A DNA stretch of 62,681 bases, taken from NCBI RefSeq assembly GCF_013328205.1, contig NZ_JABULH010000009.1:1-62681 (forward strand), in the 5' to 3' direction. The notes beneath the pieces were generated by a model. That model made no database searches and was not told the DNA's origin. It saw only the letters and a list, made by a program, of their open reading frames with translations. Source of the stretch: Sphingomonas hominis (GTDB lineage Bacteria; Pseudomonadota; Alphaproteobacteria; Sphingomonadales; Sphingomonadaceae). Below, in pieces: positions 42,058 through 50,606 of this stretch (positions are counted from its first letter, which is position 1; each line of letters begins with the position of its first letter). Both the position numbers and the translations under genes were made by a program.

Positions 42058-42316
42058 GGATCGCCTCCGCAGACACGTAGTTCTCCGCAAAGTGGGCATA
42101 CGGGGTAGTAAGCCGTTCGTGCCACTGCTTCAGCTTGTGGTCACCAAAGGCGACAGCGACGATCAAGCCGGCGAGGATTAGCAAGCCGATCATGCCATGA
42201 AGAGCGCGGGGCTCAGGCTGCGGGTTTACATCGATCACTGTGGGTGACGGATCATCGAGCTGCTGAAAGCTGCCGACGACATGTTCGAGCGCCTGCTCGT
42301 CGACCTCGACTTTCAT
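42050..42316 (-). CDS. Small single-pass membrane protein
   Basis: An 88-residue protein with an acidic N-terminus (M-K-V-E-V-D-E-Q-A-L-E-H-V-V-G-S) and one helix (M-I-G-L-L-I-L-A-G-L-I-V-A-V-A-F-G). The ATG overlaps the upstream stop (ATGA) and its stop is overlapped by the next GTG. The coupling, not homology, supports it. Function unknown. Confidence 0.62.
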   Translation of the reverse strand: MKVEVDEQALEHVVGSFQQLDDPSPTVIDVNPQPEPRALHGMIGLLILAGLIVAVAFGDHKLKQWHERLTTPYAHFAENYVSAEAIRG

Positions 42317-43044
42317 CGGGTCGTCCCCTCGATTACAAGCTGAGCGGCTCCCAAGGCCATCTCGACGTCGATCCGTCCGAGCATGGCATGGTCGCGCAGC
42401 GATGCGACGATGGCCTGCAGCTCGTGGTCGGCGCGATCGGGATCGCGGTGGATGAAGAGGATGGTCGAGGCAGGACCGGCCAGCCATCGAACGATCGAAG
42501 TCTTGGGCATACGCGGATCGTGGTTGGCGATCTGGTGCAGTGGCGTTCTCACGCCGGCGAGCACCGTCTCGGCCCAACGCACGCCTTGGCTACAGATCGT
42601 ATCGTGCCCGGCGAACTCGGCGAGCGCGTCGGGTGGAAGGTTGCGTACGAGGTCGCGGACGCCCGAGAGCATGGCGCCTGGCTGCTGGCCGACGTGCTCG
42701 ATGGCGCGTGCGAGCACGTATCGTCCCGCGTAAAGCCAGCTTGCATCGCGGTCACGTGGGTCGATCGGTATGAACGCCGCGACCGCGGACGAACGGGCGT
42801 AGTCGCTCGGGTGATCGGCGAAAAAGTCCCAATTGCCCCGCGCTGGATCGATCATGAGGTCGCGGGTCTGGTCCGCCAGGGCGGTGAAGGCTTCGCCGGC
42901 ACCGATCACGACGATCCGGTCGCCGTTGCCCATTCGCACCGCCCGCAGCGTTTCGGCTGGCAGTGTGTCGGGCGAGGCGATGGTAAGCCGTGCTCGAGCC
43001 GGCTCGGGTTCACGCTGGAAGCGAAACGGGTAGCTAATCCCCAT
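42313..43044 (-). CDS. Hypothetical protein in transfer array
   Basis: A 243-residue soluble protein beginning M-G-I-S-Y-P-F-R-F-Q. It contains D-R-I-V-V-I-G-A-G-E-A-F-T-A-L, which may be a nucleotide-binding-like strand-loop, and S-T-I-L-F-I-H-R-D-P-D-R. No family recognised. It overlaps its upstream neighbour by 11 nt and its downstream neighbour by ATGA. Confidence 0.62.
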   Translation of the reverse strand: MGISYPFRFQREPEPARARLTIASPDTLPAETLRAVRMGNGDRIVVIGAGEAFTALADQTRDLMIDPARGNWDFFADHPSDYARSSAVAAFIPIDPRDRDASWLYAGRYVLARAIEHVGQQPGAMLSGVRDLVRNLPPDALAEFAGHDTICSQGVRWAETVLAGVRTPLHQIANHDPRMPKTSIVRWLAGPASTILFIHRDPDRADHELQAIVASLRDHAMLGRIDVEMALGAAQLVIEGTTR

Positions 43045-43360
43045 GGCGGGACGTCCTTTCGTGCTTCGGGGTGGTGAAGGTGCCGCCTTCGGTCTGGAGC
43101 GAAGCGCCGACGATCGCGCAGCCGACAGCCCAGGCGAGAGTGAACAAGCCCGTCAGGGCCGACAGGAGGCCCAACAGGCGCCTTCGGCGCTGACGGAGGC
43201 GTGATGGACCGGAAAACCGCGAGCCGCGCTCCTGCGCCGCCTGCAGCAGGGTCGCAGACGGCCATGTTACTGCGTCGATCGCGTCCACTGGCGCCGTGGC
43301 GAGCCGCTCCGTGCGCCCGGTCGGCTCCGCGCGCATGTAGTCGCGATCACCGGGTCCCAT
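43034..43360 (-). CDS. Small membrane protein with N-terminal DRDYMR motif
   Basis: A 108-residue protein starting M-G-P-G-D-R-D-Y-M-R-A-E. A basic region (R-L-R-Q-R-R-R-R-L-L) precedes one membrane segment (L-L-S-A-L-T-G-L-F-T-L-A-W-A-V-G-C-A-I-V-G). The N-terminal motif matches that of the protein at 40842-41618, though the rest is unrelated. Spacing to the upstream gene is 4 nt, with an 11-nt overlap downstream. Confidence 0.62.
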   Translation of the reverse strand: MGPGDRDYMRAEPTGRTERLATAPVDAIDAVTWPSATLLQAAQERGSRFSGPSRLRQRRRRLLGLLSALTGLFTLAWAVGCAIVGASLQTEGGTFTTPKHERTSRHGD

Positions 43361-43364
43361 CTGC

Positions 43365-43571
43365 CTACTCCGTCACCGTGACGGGGGTGCCGGTCGCGGC
43401 CGGTTGCAGCTCTTTGAGTCCTGCGATCCCGAGCGTTACGGCGCCAGACAAGCCCAGCATTAGCAAGAGTGCATGGATGATCCTGCAGGCCCAACTCAGC
43501 ATCGTGCGGAGCCGGTGGGGCGTTGCCGACGATGATTGGAGATCGTCGCGGATGAGCCGTTCGGACATCAT
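43365..43571 (-). CDS. Small membrane protein
   Basis: A 68-residue protein with one membrane helix (A-L-L-L-M-L-G-L-S-G-A-V-T-L-G-I-A-G-L). Two ATGs (43571 and 43568) both overlap the upstream stop codon. It lies in the overlapping series between traI and the unknown genes. No family recognised. Confidence 0.58.
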   Translation of the reverse strand: MMSERLIRDDLQSSSATPHRLRTMLSWACRIIHALLLMLGLSGAVTLGIAGLKELQPAATGTPVTVTE

Positions 43572-43810
43572 GCCGCCACGCCCACCGCTCGACGGGGCGC
43601 GCGCAGCGCCCGTGTCAGCGGCGCAAGCACGGCGTAGGTCAGCGCAAAAACGCTAGCCATCGCCAGGGTCTCAGCGCCCCATTCCAGCGCGTGGTCGTGC
43701 TTGGCGAGGCGGCTGCACTCGGCAAGCGTGTGCGTGTTGAGGTCGCACGGGTGCCAATGCTTGATAGCGAGCACCTGCTCGAGGGTAGGTCGTGCGGTGG
43801 GCATGGTCAT
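43568..43810 (-). CDS. Small membrane protein directly after traI
   Basis: An 80-residue protein. The first 50 residues contain H-W-H-P-C-D-L-N and C-S-R-L-A-K-H-D-H, a potential metal-ligand cluster, and a hydrophobic helix follows (A-M-A-S-V-F-A-L-T-Y-A-V-L-A-P-L). The ATG overlaps the traI stop (ATGA). Its place suggests a role in transfer, but nothing in the sequence names it. Confidence 0.6.
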   Translation of the reverse strand: MTMPTARPTLEQVLAIKHWHPCDLNTHTLAECSRLAKHDHALEWGAETLAMASVFALTYAVLAPLTRALRAPRRAVGVAA

Positions 43811-46800
43811 AGCTCCAGTCCGATGTCTTTTTCGGGGAAAGGCAGCTCGATCGCGGGCGGCTCGACGCCGATGCGGAGCGACGCGGCCGACAGAGTGGGA
43901 TCGTTCTTGAAGTCAGGAGCGGTGGTGGTGCTGCTCATCGCCGGCGAGGCGACCGAGCCCTCTTTCTCGCCGCCCAATTTTTCGGGGCCGCGATCGAGTT
44001 CGGGCGGCAGCGAGGGATTGAACGATCTCGACGAATCCATGCCGGTCTGGCTCCCCGTCGCACTCGGCGACGCGCCATTATCCGAGATGGAGCCTCGCCC
44101 TGGATCGATCGACAACTCGCCGGTGGTCTCGAGTGCGGAGGTCTTGTTACCCTCATTGCGCTCGATCGCCTGGGTCAGCTTCTCGCGATTGTCGGTGAAC
44201 AGCCGGATGTCGTCACGGACGCGCGTGACGGTCACGTTGAAGAGCCGCTGATTGGAGAGGTTGGACTCCTTGTGGCTCATCACCGCGATCGCGTTGTCGG
44301 CGGTGATGCCTTGAGCGGCGTGCATGTTGAGCGCGTAGGCGAGGCTGATGCGCTCCATCATCGGGTCGCCGGCTTTCAGTTCATGGATATGGCCGTCGCT
44401 TGCCTCCACCTTGATCCCTGACGGATTGACCGACACCACGCGCGCGATGTCGTTGTTGTTGAGACCGCGATCCTTGTCGTTCTGCGTCCAGCGGATCTTA
44501 TCGCCTTCGTGGAGCTTGATCTCCTCACGCTGGGCGAGTTGCATCGCGTCGGTCTTATCGAGCGGCGAAATCTTCTGCGGGTCGAAGGTTTTGACCTTGT
44601 TGCCGATCTGGACCTGGACATGCCCTTTGTCAGTGACCCCGATCACGTCGAACGTGCCTCGCGGCAGGCCGAGCTCCCGGATTGCGAAGCGTAGATCGAT
44701 GACGAGCCGTGCATCGAACTTCGCCTGGTAGGCTTGGGGATAGCGGAGTTCCTCGCGGGTCAGGTTGACCTTGTCGAGGACATCGATCTTCACCCCCTCG
44801 CCCTTCAGCGTGCCTTCGGCAGCGAGACCTTCCTGGATGCGGACGTTGAGCTCAGCACGTGCCACTCGACCCGATGAGAACATCGCGGTCGAGGCGCGCT
44901 GCTCGGGCGTGAGGCTTAGCCAGTGTTCCGACGCCGCCTTCACATGCGCAGGGTTGGCGGTCACCTTGTTGCCGAGCATCGCCATGGCTTCGCGGACCGC
45001 GCCTCGGTTGGTGAGCGCCGCGACGGTACGCAGCTGCTCGGTGCGCTGACGCAGATTCTCGTCCATGCGTGCCATCGTGATCCCGCCGGCCTGTGCGAGC
45101 GCGAAGGCCTTGCCGGCGTCGACTGCCGTGATCTGCTGGCGGTCGCCGATCATCAGGAAGCGATCGACCCCAAGCGCGTTTGCTATGCCGACCAGGTGCT
45201 TCATCTGGTCCGAGCCGACCATGGAAGCCTCGTCGAGGATGATGGTCGTGCCGGCCAGTTCGTTGCGGGCGCCGTCGTAGCCAGCACCTTTTCCTGCCAG
45301 CGCATGACGCGCGTAGCTGTGAACGAAGGAAGAGACGGTGCGGCTCTCGATCCCAGCCTCCGCACCAAGGCGGTCCGAGGTGGCCTTCATCAGCGCCAGG
45401 CCGACAACCTTGCCCCCTTCCTGCTCGACGTTGCGGGAGACGCTTGCGAGCATCGTCGACTTGCCGGCGCCCGAGACGCCCTGGACGGCGACGATGCGGT
45501 CGGAGGAGGTGAGCGCCATGGTCGCGGCCGCCATCTGGCCAGCGTTGAGCTCCTTGTCGCCAGACGCAGCGTGCAGCCTCGCGATCACAGTCTCCGGCGA
45601 GACGATGACGCGCCCCTGCCCGCGCCCCCGCTCGATCTCGGCGAGGATCCCGCGTTCGGTCGCAAGTGCCTCCGGCGTCGTGACGTGAGTAACGACGCCG
45701 TCGATCCGGTCCTGCTTGCCTGGGATCAGCTGACCGGCCCGGATGAGCTCCGAGACGCGGCGGTCGACATGTTCGGGCGTCACGCCCTTCAGGTCGCGAT
45801 CGAGCGCAGTCTTCACGACGTCGGGTATCGAGAACGCGGCTTCACGCTGCGCGTGGATACGGATGGCGGAGGCGACGGCGTGCTGGGCACGGAGGTCGAC
45901 CGGAGAGATCCGCAGACGCTCGAGCCCGCTTGCGATCAGCGGGTCGTTTGGCCGGAAAGCGTCACCGAGGGTCTCACGAATGCCCACCAGGGTCTCGCGA
46001 ATACGCTCCATGGTGCCGGGCTTGCTGTCGAGCGCGGCACCGCTCGCGCGTGCCTTCGCGGCTTCCACAAGCGCTTTGCCGTCAAAGCCAAGCTCTGCTG
46101 CACGGGCTCGCCACGCCTCCCGGAGGGCATCGCGATCCTCGACGTTGAGCTTAGCGTCGCGGGTGTTGGTGGTGATCCGATCGAGAGCCTTGGGATTGGT
46201 GATACCGAGCTCGGCCGCCTTAGCTCGGATATCGGTACTGCGCTGGCTGAAGGTTTCGATGACCTTCTTCGGCACGCCGCTGATCTCGAACATGCCGTGC
46301 TTGCCGGAGACCGTCGTCTCGAAGCCGATCTTCGCCAGCTCGGCGCGGTAGTTGGCATGGTAGGCCGAACCGATCGTCGTGTTGTTCTTCCAGAGCTGGC
46401 CGTTGTGCAGTGCCTGCCAGACGCCGTTGGCCATCTTGGTCATGTTCGCGACGAGGACGTGGATGTGCCCCTGTGGGTCTAGTGCCCGACTCGTGTCATG
46501 CTGGAACATGGCATAGACGAGGTTGCCTGTGCGGACGGCGTCGCCTGCCTTCGATCGATCGTACGTGCGCCCTTCAGCGAAGGTCTTTTCGACCCACGCC
46601 ATCGTGGTCTTAACGGCATTCATGTGGGCGGCGAGGATGCGGGTGTCGCCGGTGACATAAGCGAGGATGCTGGCCGACTTAGGCATCGAAAAGGTGAGGT
46701 CGACACCGTGCTGTCGGTTCTGGACCTGGCCGACCTTCTCACCCGACGGCAGCTCGCCGTTGAGGATCTTCTCGAAGGCCTCTTTCGTGACCTCGCCCTT

Positions 46801-46932
46801 GAGCCCGATTTCGGCCGCCCCGACACCGCCCCAGAGCGTCGCCTCTGAGGAGTGCTCGGCGGTATAATAATCGTCCTTGGCGAAGTAGCTCGCCGCGCCC
46901 GATGCCGACTTGATGGAAGCGACCGAGAGCAT
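43807..46932 (-). CDS. traI: MobF-family relaxase/helicase (TraI-like)
   Basis: A 1041-residue conjugative relaxase. The N-terminal relaxase domain has catalytic tyrosines in A-K-D-D-Y-Y-T (residues 22-23) and the metal triad in H-D-T-S-R-A-L-D-P-Q-G-H-I-H (His145, His156, His158). A RecD/TraI-type superfamily 1 helicase follows, with Walker A G-V-S-G-A-G-K-S-T, Walker B I-I-L-D-E-A-S-M, and G-D-R-Q-Q. It nicks oriT, becomes covalently attached to the 5' end, and unwinds the strand for export. Length is near that of compact MobF enzymes such as TrwC. It starts 3 nt after traD's stop. The C-terminus is low-complexity. Confidence 0.95.
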   Translation of the reverse strand: MLSVASIKSASGAASYFAKDDYYTAEHSSEATLWGGVGAAEIGLKGEVTKEAFEKILNGELPSGEKVGQVQNRQHGVDLTFSMPKSASILAYVTGDTRILAAHMNAVKTTMAWVEKTFAEGRTYDRSKAGDAVRTGNLVYAMFQHDTSRALDPQGHIHVLVANMTKMANGVWQALHNGQLWKNNTTIGSAYHANYRAELAKIGFETTVSGKHGMFEISGVPKKVIETFSQRSTDIRAKAAELGITNPKALDRITTNTRDAKLNVEDRDALREAWRARAAELGFDGKALVEAAKARASGAALDSKPGTMERIRETLVGIRETLGDAFRPNDPLIASGLERLRISPVDLRAQHAVASAIRIHAQREAAFSIPDVVKTALDRDLKGVTPEHVDRRVSELIRAGQLIPGKQDRIDGVVTHVTTPEALATERGILAEIERGRGQGRVIVSPETVIARLHAASGDKELNAGQMAAATMALTSSDRIVAVQGVSGAGKSTMLASVSRNVEQEGGKVVGLALMKATSDRLGAEAGIESRTVSSFVHSYARHALAGKGAGYDGARNELAGTTIILDEASMVGSDQMKHLVGIANALGVDRFLMIGDRQQITAVDAGKAFALAQAGGITMARMDENLRQRTEQLRTVAALTNRGAVREAMAMLGNKVTANPAHVKAASEHWLSLTPEQRASTAMFSSGRVARAELNVRIQEGLAAEGTLKGEGVKIDVLDKVNLTREELRYPQAYQAKFDARLVIDLRFAIRELGLPRGTFDVIGVTDKGHVQVQIGNKVKTFDPQKISPLDKTDAMQLAQREEIKLHEGDKIRWTQNDKDRGLNNNDIARVVSVNPSGIKVEASDGHIHELKAGDPMMERISLAYALNMHAAQGITADNAIAVMSHKESNLSNQRLFNVTVTRVRDDIRLFTDNREKLTQAIERNEGNKTSALETTGELSIDPGRGSISDNGASPSATGSQTGMDSSRSFNPSLPPELDRGPEKLGGEKEGSVASPAMSSTTTAPDFKNDPTLSAASLRIGVEPPAIELPFPEKDIGLEL

Positions 46933-46935
46933 CGC

Positions 46936-49416
46936 TTACATCTCCATGTCGTCGTCAATTGCGGGCGAATGATCGTGACCGTGATGACGTTGATGATGGT
47001 CGCCGTTGCGATCGGTGGCGAAGCCGTCGCGCAATTCGCGCATCGACTGGTCCTCGTGGCGGTCGCCGTCGAGGCGATCGAGGATCGGGTTTCCGGTGGA
47101 GCGACCGACATCGCCATGCGCCGCCTGCTGGTCAGGATCGAGGGTGCGTCCCACGCCGGGATCGGCAAGGCGGAGCCCCGCCCGAGCTGCCTGAACCTTC
47201 GGAAGCGATGCCTCCTTCTCATCGTTGGACGGCGCGGGTGCGGTGGCTTGCGGTGACCCGCCGACAGCCCGGCCCGGGATCTGGTCCAGAGCGACCTGGG
47301 TCGCACCGACGACGTCCATCGCCGCAGCCGCTTTTTCCGCCTCGCTCTGGCCCTTGCGAGGCTCCGGTGTCGTCTGCTCCGGCTCGTTCTCGCCGCGCTC
47401 TTCCACGCCTCCTACCGGCCGCGTGGGCGTATGCTCGCGGCCACCCTCACCTCCTTCATCCGCGCCATTGTTCTGGGCTGCACGTTTCCGCCGCTCTTCC
47501 GGCGAAACGTAGGGAGTGGGCTTGAAGTCTTTACGAGGCACCGAGCCGGGTGCGACCTCGGGGTAGGACTTGTAGGTCAGCTTTATCCGAGCGGCGGGGA
47601 AGCCTTCCGGAAATTTGACGAAGCCATTGAGCGACGGCAGGTCGGTAATGTCGTCGGGCAGCACCAGCGGTTCGACCGCCGTGCGAGGCGTCAGGGTCGA
47701 GGCGTCGCGGGTGTTGTTGTAGCCGTAGCTGTACGCCTCATCGACTTGCCGGACCTCGCGATTACCGATGAACTCCGAGCACTTCTCCGCGGTCGTACGG
47801 TCTGCCGTGGCGAGGATAAGCTTGGTGCGCGCGAGGCCCGTCAGGGCGGTCGCGTTTTGGAGTCCATAGGTGGCGACGAGCTTGTCGAACGAGTGGATGC
47901 CGAGAACGAATGCCCCGCCGAAATTGCGGGCGGACTGCAGGCCGTGCTCGATGCCGGGAAGGGCGTGGAGCGCGTGGACCTCGTCAAAGAGATACCAGGT
48001 GCGTAGATCGCGAGTTTTCGGCAGGCGCATCAGGTTGTTGACGGCCAGGTCGATCCACAGCGTGAACAGGCCGCGGGTCATCTCCAGGTCGTTGTACGAG
48101 CCGGTGATGAACATGATCGAGCCGTCGCGATTGTCGGTCGCGATCCAGTCGCGGATCGAGAACGCCGGAGGTCCGCCTTCGACCGGGTCCGGCATGAAGC
48201 GCAGGGCCTGTCCATTGACGTTCAGAACCGATCGGATCGACTCCGCCATGCGGGCGGCCTTTTCGGTCGTCAGCGGCGCGGCGACAGTGTCCTCCAGCTG
48301 TGCATGGATCTTCTTGAGATCGGCCGTCATCAGGTGGTGGGCAATGGCGGCATTGTTGCCCTCTCCCGCCTCCTGAAGCTTCAGGCACATTTCGATGAAA
48401 AGCATGCGTGCGGCGTTCTGCCAGAACGGCTCTTTGTCGTCGGGATGGGACGGAATGAGAGCCGCGGCTGCCGAGACGAAATCGGCATAGTTCCGGCACT
48501 CGTCGAACAGTGTCCACGGCGCGCAGCGCTCGTCCATCGGGTTGAGAATGACGTCGGTTTCGGGGTCGAAGAACGTCTCAACGAACACGCCGGTGAGGTC
48601 GAAAATGACCGCGCGATGGCCGCGTGCTCGGATCTGCGAAACGTGGCTGCGAAGCTGTGTCGTCTTGCCGGTGCCGGTCGTGCCGATCAGCATCGTGTGG
48701 CTCTGCTCGAGGCGCCACGGATAGGGGATGCCGGCGATGGAATATGGGACGTGAATGCCTTCGTCGACGCGATCGATGATCGGGGCCTTGGCGACGAGTT
48801 TCGGATCGTAGGGCGGGTCGTGTTCGGCGCATTCCTTGCGGAACTGCGTGAGATTGTGCCGGCGGACATTGTCGAGCAGCAGATCGCGGGCGACGAGCAT
48901 CGATCCGCGGTTGTGTCGCTCGGTCAAAACGTCGCGTCCGCGCTTGTTCGCCCAGGTAATGAACCAGCTGATCAACGGGGCTGCGACCGCGGTCGCCATC
49001 ACCAGCGTGATCAGGAAGATTTTGACCGTCTGATGCCAGGCGTGAACGACATGCGGCTCGTAGGGGACGTAGCCGATCGGGACCTTGGTCACGGAGCCGT
49101 TCGGAAGGGTCAGGTTGATGAGGTGGAAGCGGTCGCCACCCACCCATGTCCAGACCGCCGAGTAGAGCTTCATCAGGTCGAGTTGGAACTCGTGCTCGGC
49201 GAGGCCGAGCCAGACCATGATGTTGAACAGCACGATGAAGCTGCCGAGCCAGATCCAGACCGGCACAAGGGTGGCCGCCCAAGCCATCTTGTACTGGCTC
49301 GAAAGCAGCTGCGAACCGCGCGTGAAATTGCTTGAGTTGCGGGTGATCCGGCCGCGCGCGGAGGCGTGCTCGACGACTGCGGCCTGGCCGTTGAAACGGA
49401 TGTCACCGTTGCGCAT
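46936..49416 (-). CDS. traD: Type IV coupling protein (TraD/VirD4-like)
   Basis: An 826-residue coupling ATPase that brings the relaxase-DNA complex to the type IV channel. Membrane segments lie near residues 47-75 (V-W-I-W-L-G-S-F-I-V-L-F-N-I) and about 130-150. The motor has Walker A I-G-T-T-G-T-G-K-T-T-Q and Walker B W-Y-L-F-D-E-V-H-A-L, plus the R-N-F-G-G-A-F-V-L-G-I sensor. The C-terminal 200 residues are charged and low-complexity with His repeats near the end (G-D-H-H-Q-R-H-H-G-H-D-H). It overlaps the ribbon-helix-helix gene by 14 nt. Confidence 0.95.
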   Translation of the reverse strand: MRNGDIRFNGQAAVVEHASARGRITRNSSNFTRGSQLLSSQYKMAWAATLVPVWIWLGSFIVLFNIMVWLGLAEHEFQLDLMKLYSAVWTWVGGDRFHLINLTLPNGSVTKVPIGYVPYEPHVVHAWHQTVKIFLITLVMATAVAAPLISWFITWANKRGRDVLTERHNRGSMLVARDLLLDNVRRHNLTQFRKECAEHDPPYDPKLVAKAPIIDRVDEGIHVPYSIAGIPYPWRLEQSHTMLIGTTGTGKTTQLRSHVSQIRARGHRAVIFDLTGVFVETFFDPETDVILNPMDERCAPWTLFDECRNYADFVSAAAALIPSHPDDKEPFWQNAARMLFIEMCLKLQEAGEGNNAAIAHHLMTADLKKIHAQLEDTVAAPLTTEKAARMAESIRSVLNVNGQALRFMPDPVEGGPPAFSIRDWIATDNRDGSIMFITGSYNDLEMTRGLFTLWIDLAVNNLMRLPKTRDLRTWYLFDEVHALHALPGIEHGLQSARNFGGAFVLGIHSFDKLVATYGLQNATALTGLARTKLILATADRTTAEKCSEFIGNREVRQVDEAYSYGYNNTRDASTLTPRTAVEPLVLPDDITDLPSLNGFVKFPEGFPAARIKLTYKSYPEVAPGSVPRKDFKPTPYVSPEERRKRAAQNNGADEGGEGGREHTPTRPVGGVEERGENEPEQTTPEPRKGQSEAEKAAAAMDVVGATQVALDQIPGRAVGGSPQATAPAPSNDEKEASLPKVQAARAGLRLADPGVGRTLDPDQQAAHGDVGRSTGNPILDRLDGDRHEDQSMRELRDGFATDRNGDHHQRHHGHDHSPAIDDDMEM

Positions 49417-49693
49417 GGTGGGCCTCCACGCGCTCCTGGGCGATGTCGATAATCTTCTCGGCGTAGTCCGGGTGTTCCCGGGTCACGATGAGGTCCATCG
49501 AGGCCGAAAGCTGCTCCAGGATGAGGAGCACTCGGCTGACGTTGAATGAGTGGCTGGCCGCTGCGAGCGGCACCCCGAAAATCAGCGCCAGGCGGATGAT
49601 CTCGGACCGGGATATTCCTCGGTCAGAGGCCGCACGCTCGATGGCCGCTCGCTGGTCGTCGGACAGACGCAGCGTGATAGGTGGGTTCGACAT
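49403..49693 (-). CDS. Ribbon-helix-helix protein, probable relaxosome accessory factor
   Basis: A 96-residue protein. The N-terminal part (I-T-L-R-L-S-D-D-Q-R-A-A-I-E-R-A-A-S-D-R-G-I-S-R-S-E-I-I-R) is a standard ribbon-helix-helix DNA-binding fold. The C-terminal half is helical and may bind partners (S-A-S-M-D-L-I-V-T-R-E). Small RHH proteins next to traD/traI (TraY, TrwA) bind oriT, help nicking and repress their own operon. A perfect 23-nt palindrome lies just 3 nt upstream of the ATG, fitting autoregulation. Confidence 0.82.
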   Translation of the reverse strand: MSNPPITLRLSDDQRAAIERAASDRGISRSEIIRLALIFGVPLAAASHSFNVSRVLLILEQLSASMDLIVTREHPDYAEKIIDIAQERVEAHHAQR

Positions 49694-50097
49694 AGCACCA
49701 TCCAAACTTTGGATGGTGGGGGTTTCGGAAACCGCAGCTTAGCTGCCTTCGCTCGCCGACGGAAGATGGTTTCTGTGTTACCAGCAACTACAGCGATTTC
49801 CGCGGGAAATCGGCGGTTTACCTGGTTTCGAGAAGGCGTATTACATACGACTACGGTATCACCACAGAATACACGAGGCTTTTCAGGCACTTACACCTGC
49901 GGTCGCCGCATAGGGTGTGCTAATCCTAGGGACTGTCGTGGGGTTGAGGGCATCATCGCTCTTCGTCTCCATGTTCGATCGGAGTCCTGAGGGGCAATCG
50001 CCGGAGGCGGACTGATCCAAGGCGTGTCTCCGGCGAACATGCGAAGCGATCCCGACCCACGACGCACCCGCCGCAGGCGAGGTCCGTCGCAGCCTAT
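49694..50097. other. Candidate oriT / relaxosome region
   Basis: This gene-free region upstream of the RHH-traD-traI operon is packed with perfect inverted repeats: 49696-49718 (11-bp arms, 1-nt centre), 49721-49733 (GGTTTC-G-GAAACC), 49734-49746 (GCAGCT-T-AGCTGC), and 49794-49812 (CGATTTCC-GCG-GGAAATCG). It is lower in G+C than its flanks. MobF oriTs typically lie beside these genes and consist of such repeats plus a nic site, which I cannot place. A-T-rich stretches near 49840-49870 could be the opening zone. Confidence 0.55.
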
Positions 50098-50127
50098 CCG
50101 ATGATCCGGCATAGCTCGGATCATCGG
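50098..50127. repeat. Hairpin with 11-bp arms
   Basis: CCGATGATCCG - 8 nt - CGGATCATCGG is a perfect inverted repeat. It is not followed by a T-run, so it is not an ordinary terminator. It lies between the oriT candidate and the next gene, and could be a relaxosome or regulatory site. Confidence 0.6.
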
Positions 50128-50238
50128 TGCCGATCCTGACGGCCAAAGCCCGTCTGAATAGCTCTCGCTTGCGGTCGGTCGTGCGGCCTGTCATCGTGGG
50201 TGTCGGAGGCTGTCAACCGATCAGAAAAAGGGACGGCA

Positions 50239-50457
50239 ATGGCACGTACAATCGAGCAGGAACGCGAGCAGCTGGCGGCAGAAGGACGGAAGCTGGAAGA
50301 GCGGCGTCGTCAGCTTGCCGAGAGGGAGCGCTCTGAGCTTCTGAAGGAGGTCGAGAAATCGGGGTTGCTCAAGGGCGACGCCGAGCAGATTCGGTCTATC
50401 CTCGGGGCGGTAAAGTCGATGGGTGTCGCTGAGGTCGCGAAGCGGCTTGCAGCGTAG
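50239..50457 (+). CDS. Small coiled-coil protein
   Basis: A 72-residue protein that is almost entirely a charged helix (Q-E-R-E-Q-L-A-A-E-G-R-K-L-E-E-R-R-R-Q-L-A-E-R-E-R), consistent with a coiled coil, followed by a short C-terminal helix (I-R-S-I-L-G-A-V-K-S-M-G). An upstream in-frame ATG lacks a ribosome site. It is followed by a strong terminator, so it is a monocistronic unit divergent from the transfer operon. Function unknown; a relaxosome or replication accessory role is possible. Confidence 0.68.
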   Translation: MARTIEQEREQLAAEGRKLEERRRQLAERERSELLKEVEKSGLLKGDAEQIRSILGAVKSMGVAEVAKRLAA

Positions 50458-50503
50458 CAGGACCGATGCGCTGGCAGGCTGAAGCCTGTCGGGCAAAAGA
50501 AGA

Positions 50504-50533
50504 GGGGAGAGGCCGCAAGGCCCTCCCCTTTTT
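50504..50533 (+). terminator. Intrinsic terminator after the coiled-coil gene
   Basis: Stem GGGGAGAGGCC / GGCCCTCCCC around a GCAA loop, followed by TTTTT. It lies 47 nt after the stop codon. Confidence 0.85.
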
Positions 50534-50561
50534 CGTGATCGAGAACTGAAGCCCCGCAGGC

Positions 50562-50596
50562 AAAAAAAGGGAGAGCGGGTACGTCCCGCCCTCCCC
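50562..50596 (-). terminator. Intrinsic terminator of the 50607-50984 gene
   Basis: On the minus strand the stem GGGGAGGGCGGG / CCCGCTCTCCC is followed by seven T. It lies 11 nt after the stop codon. With the preceding terminator it insulates two convergent genes. Confidence 0.85.
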
Positions 50597-50606
50597 CTGC
50601 GATGAT

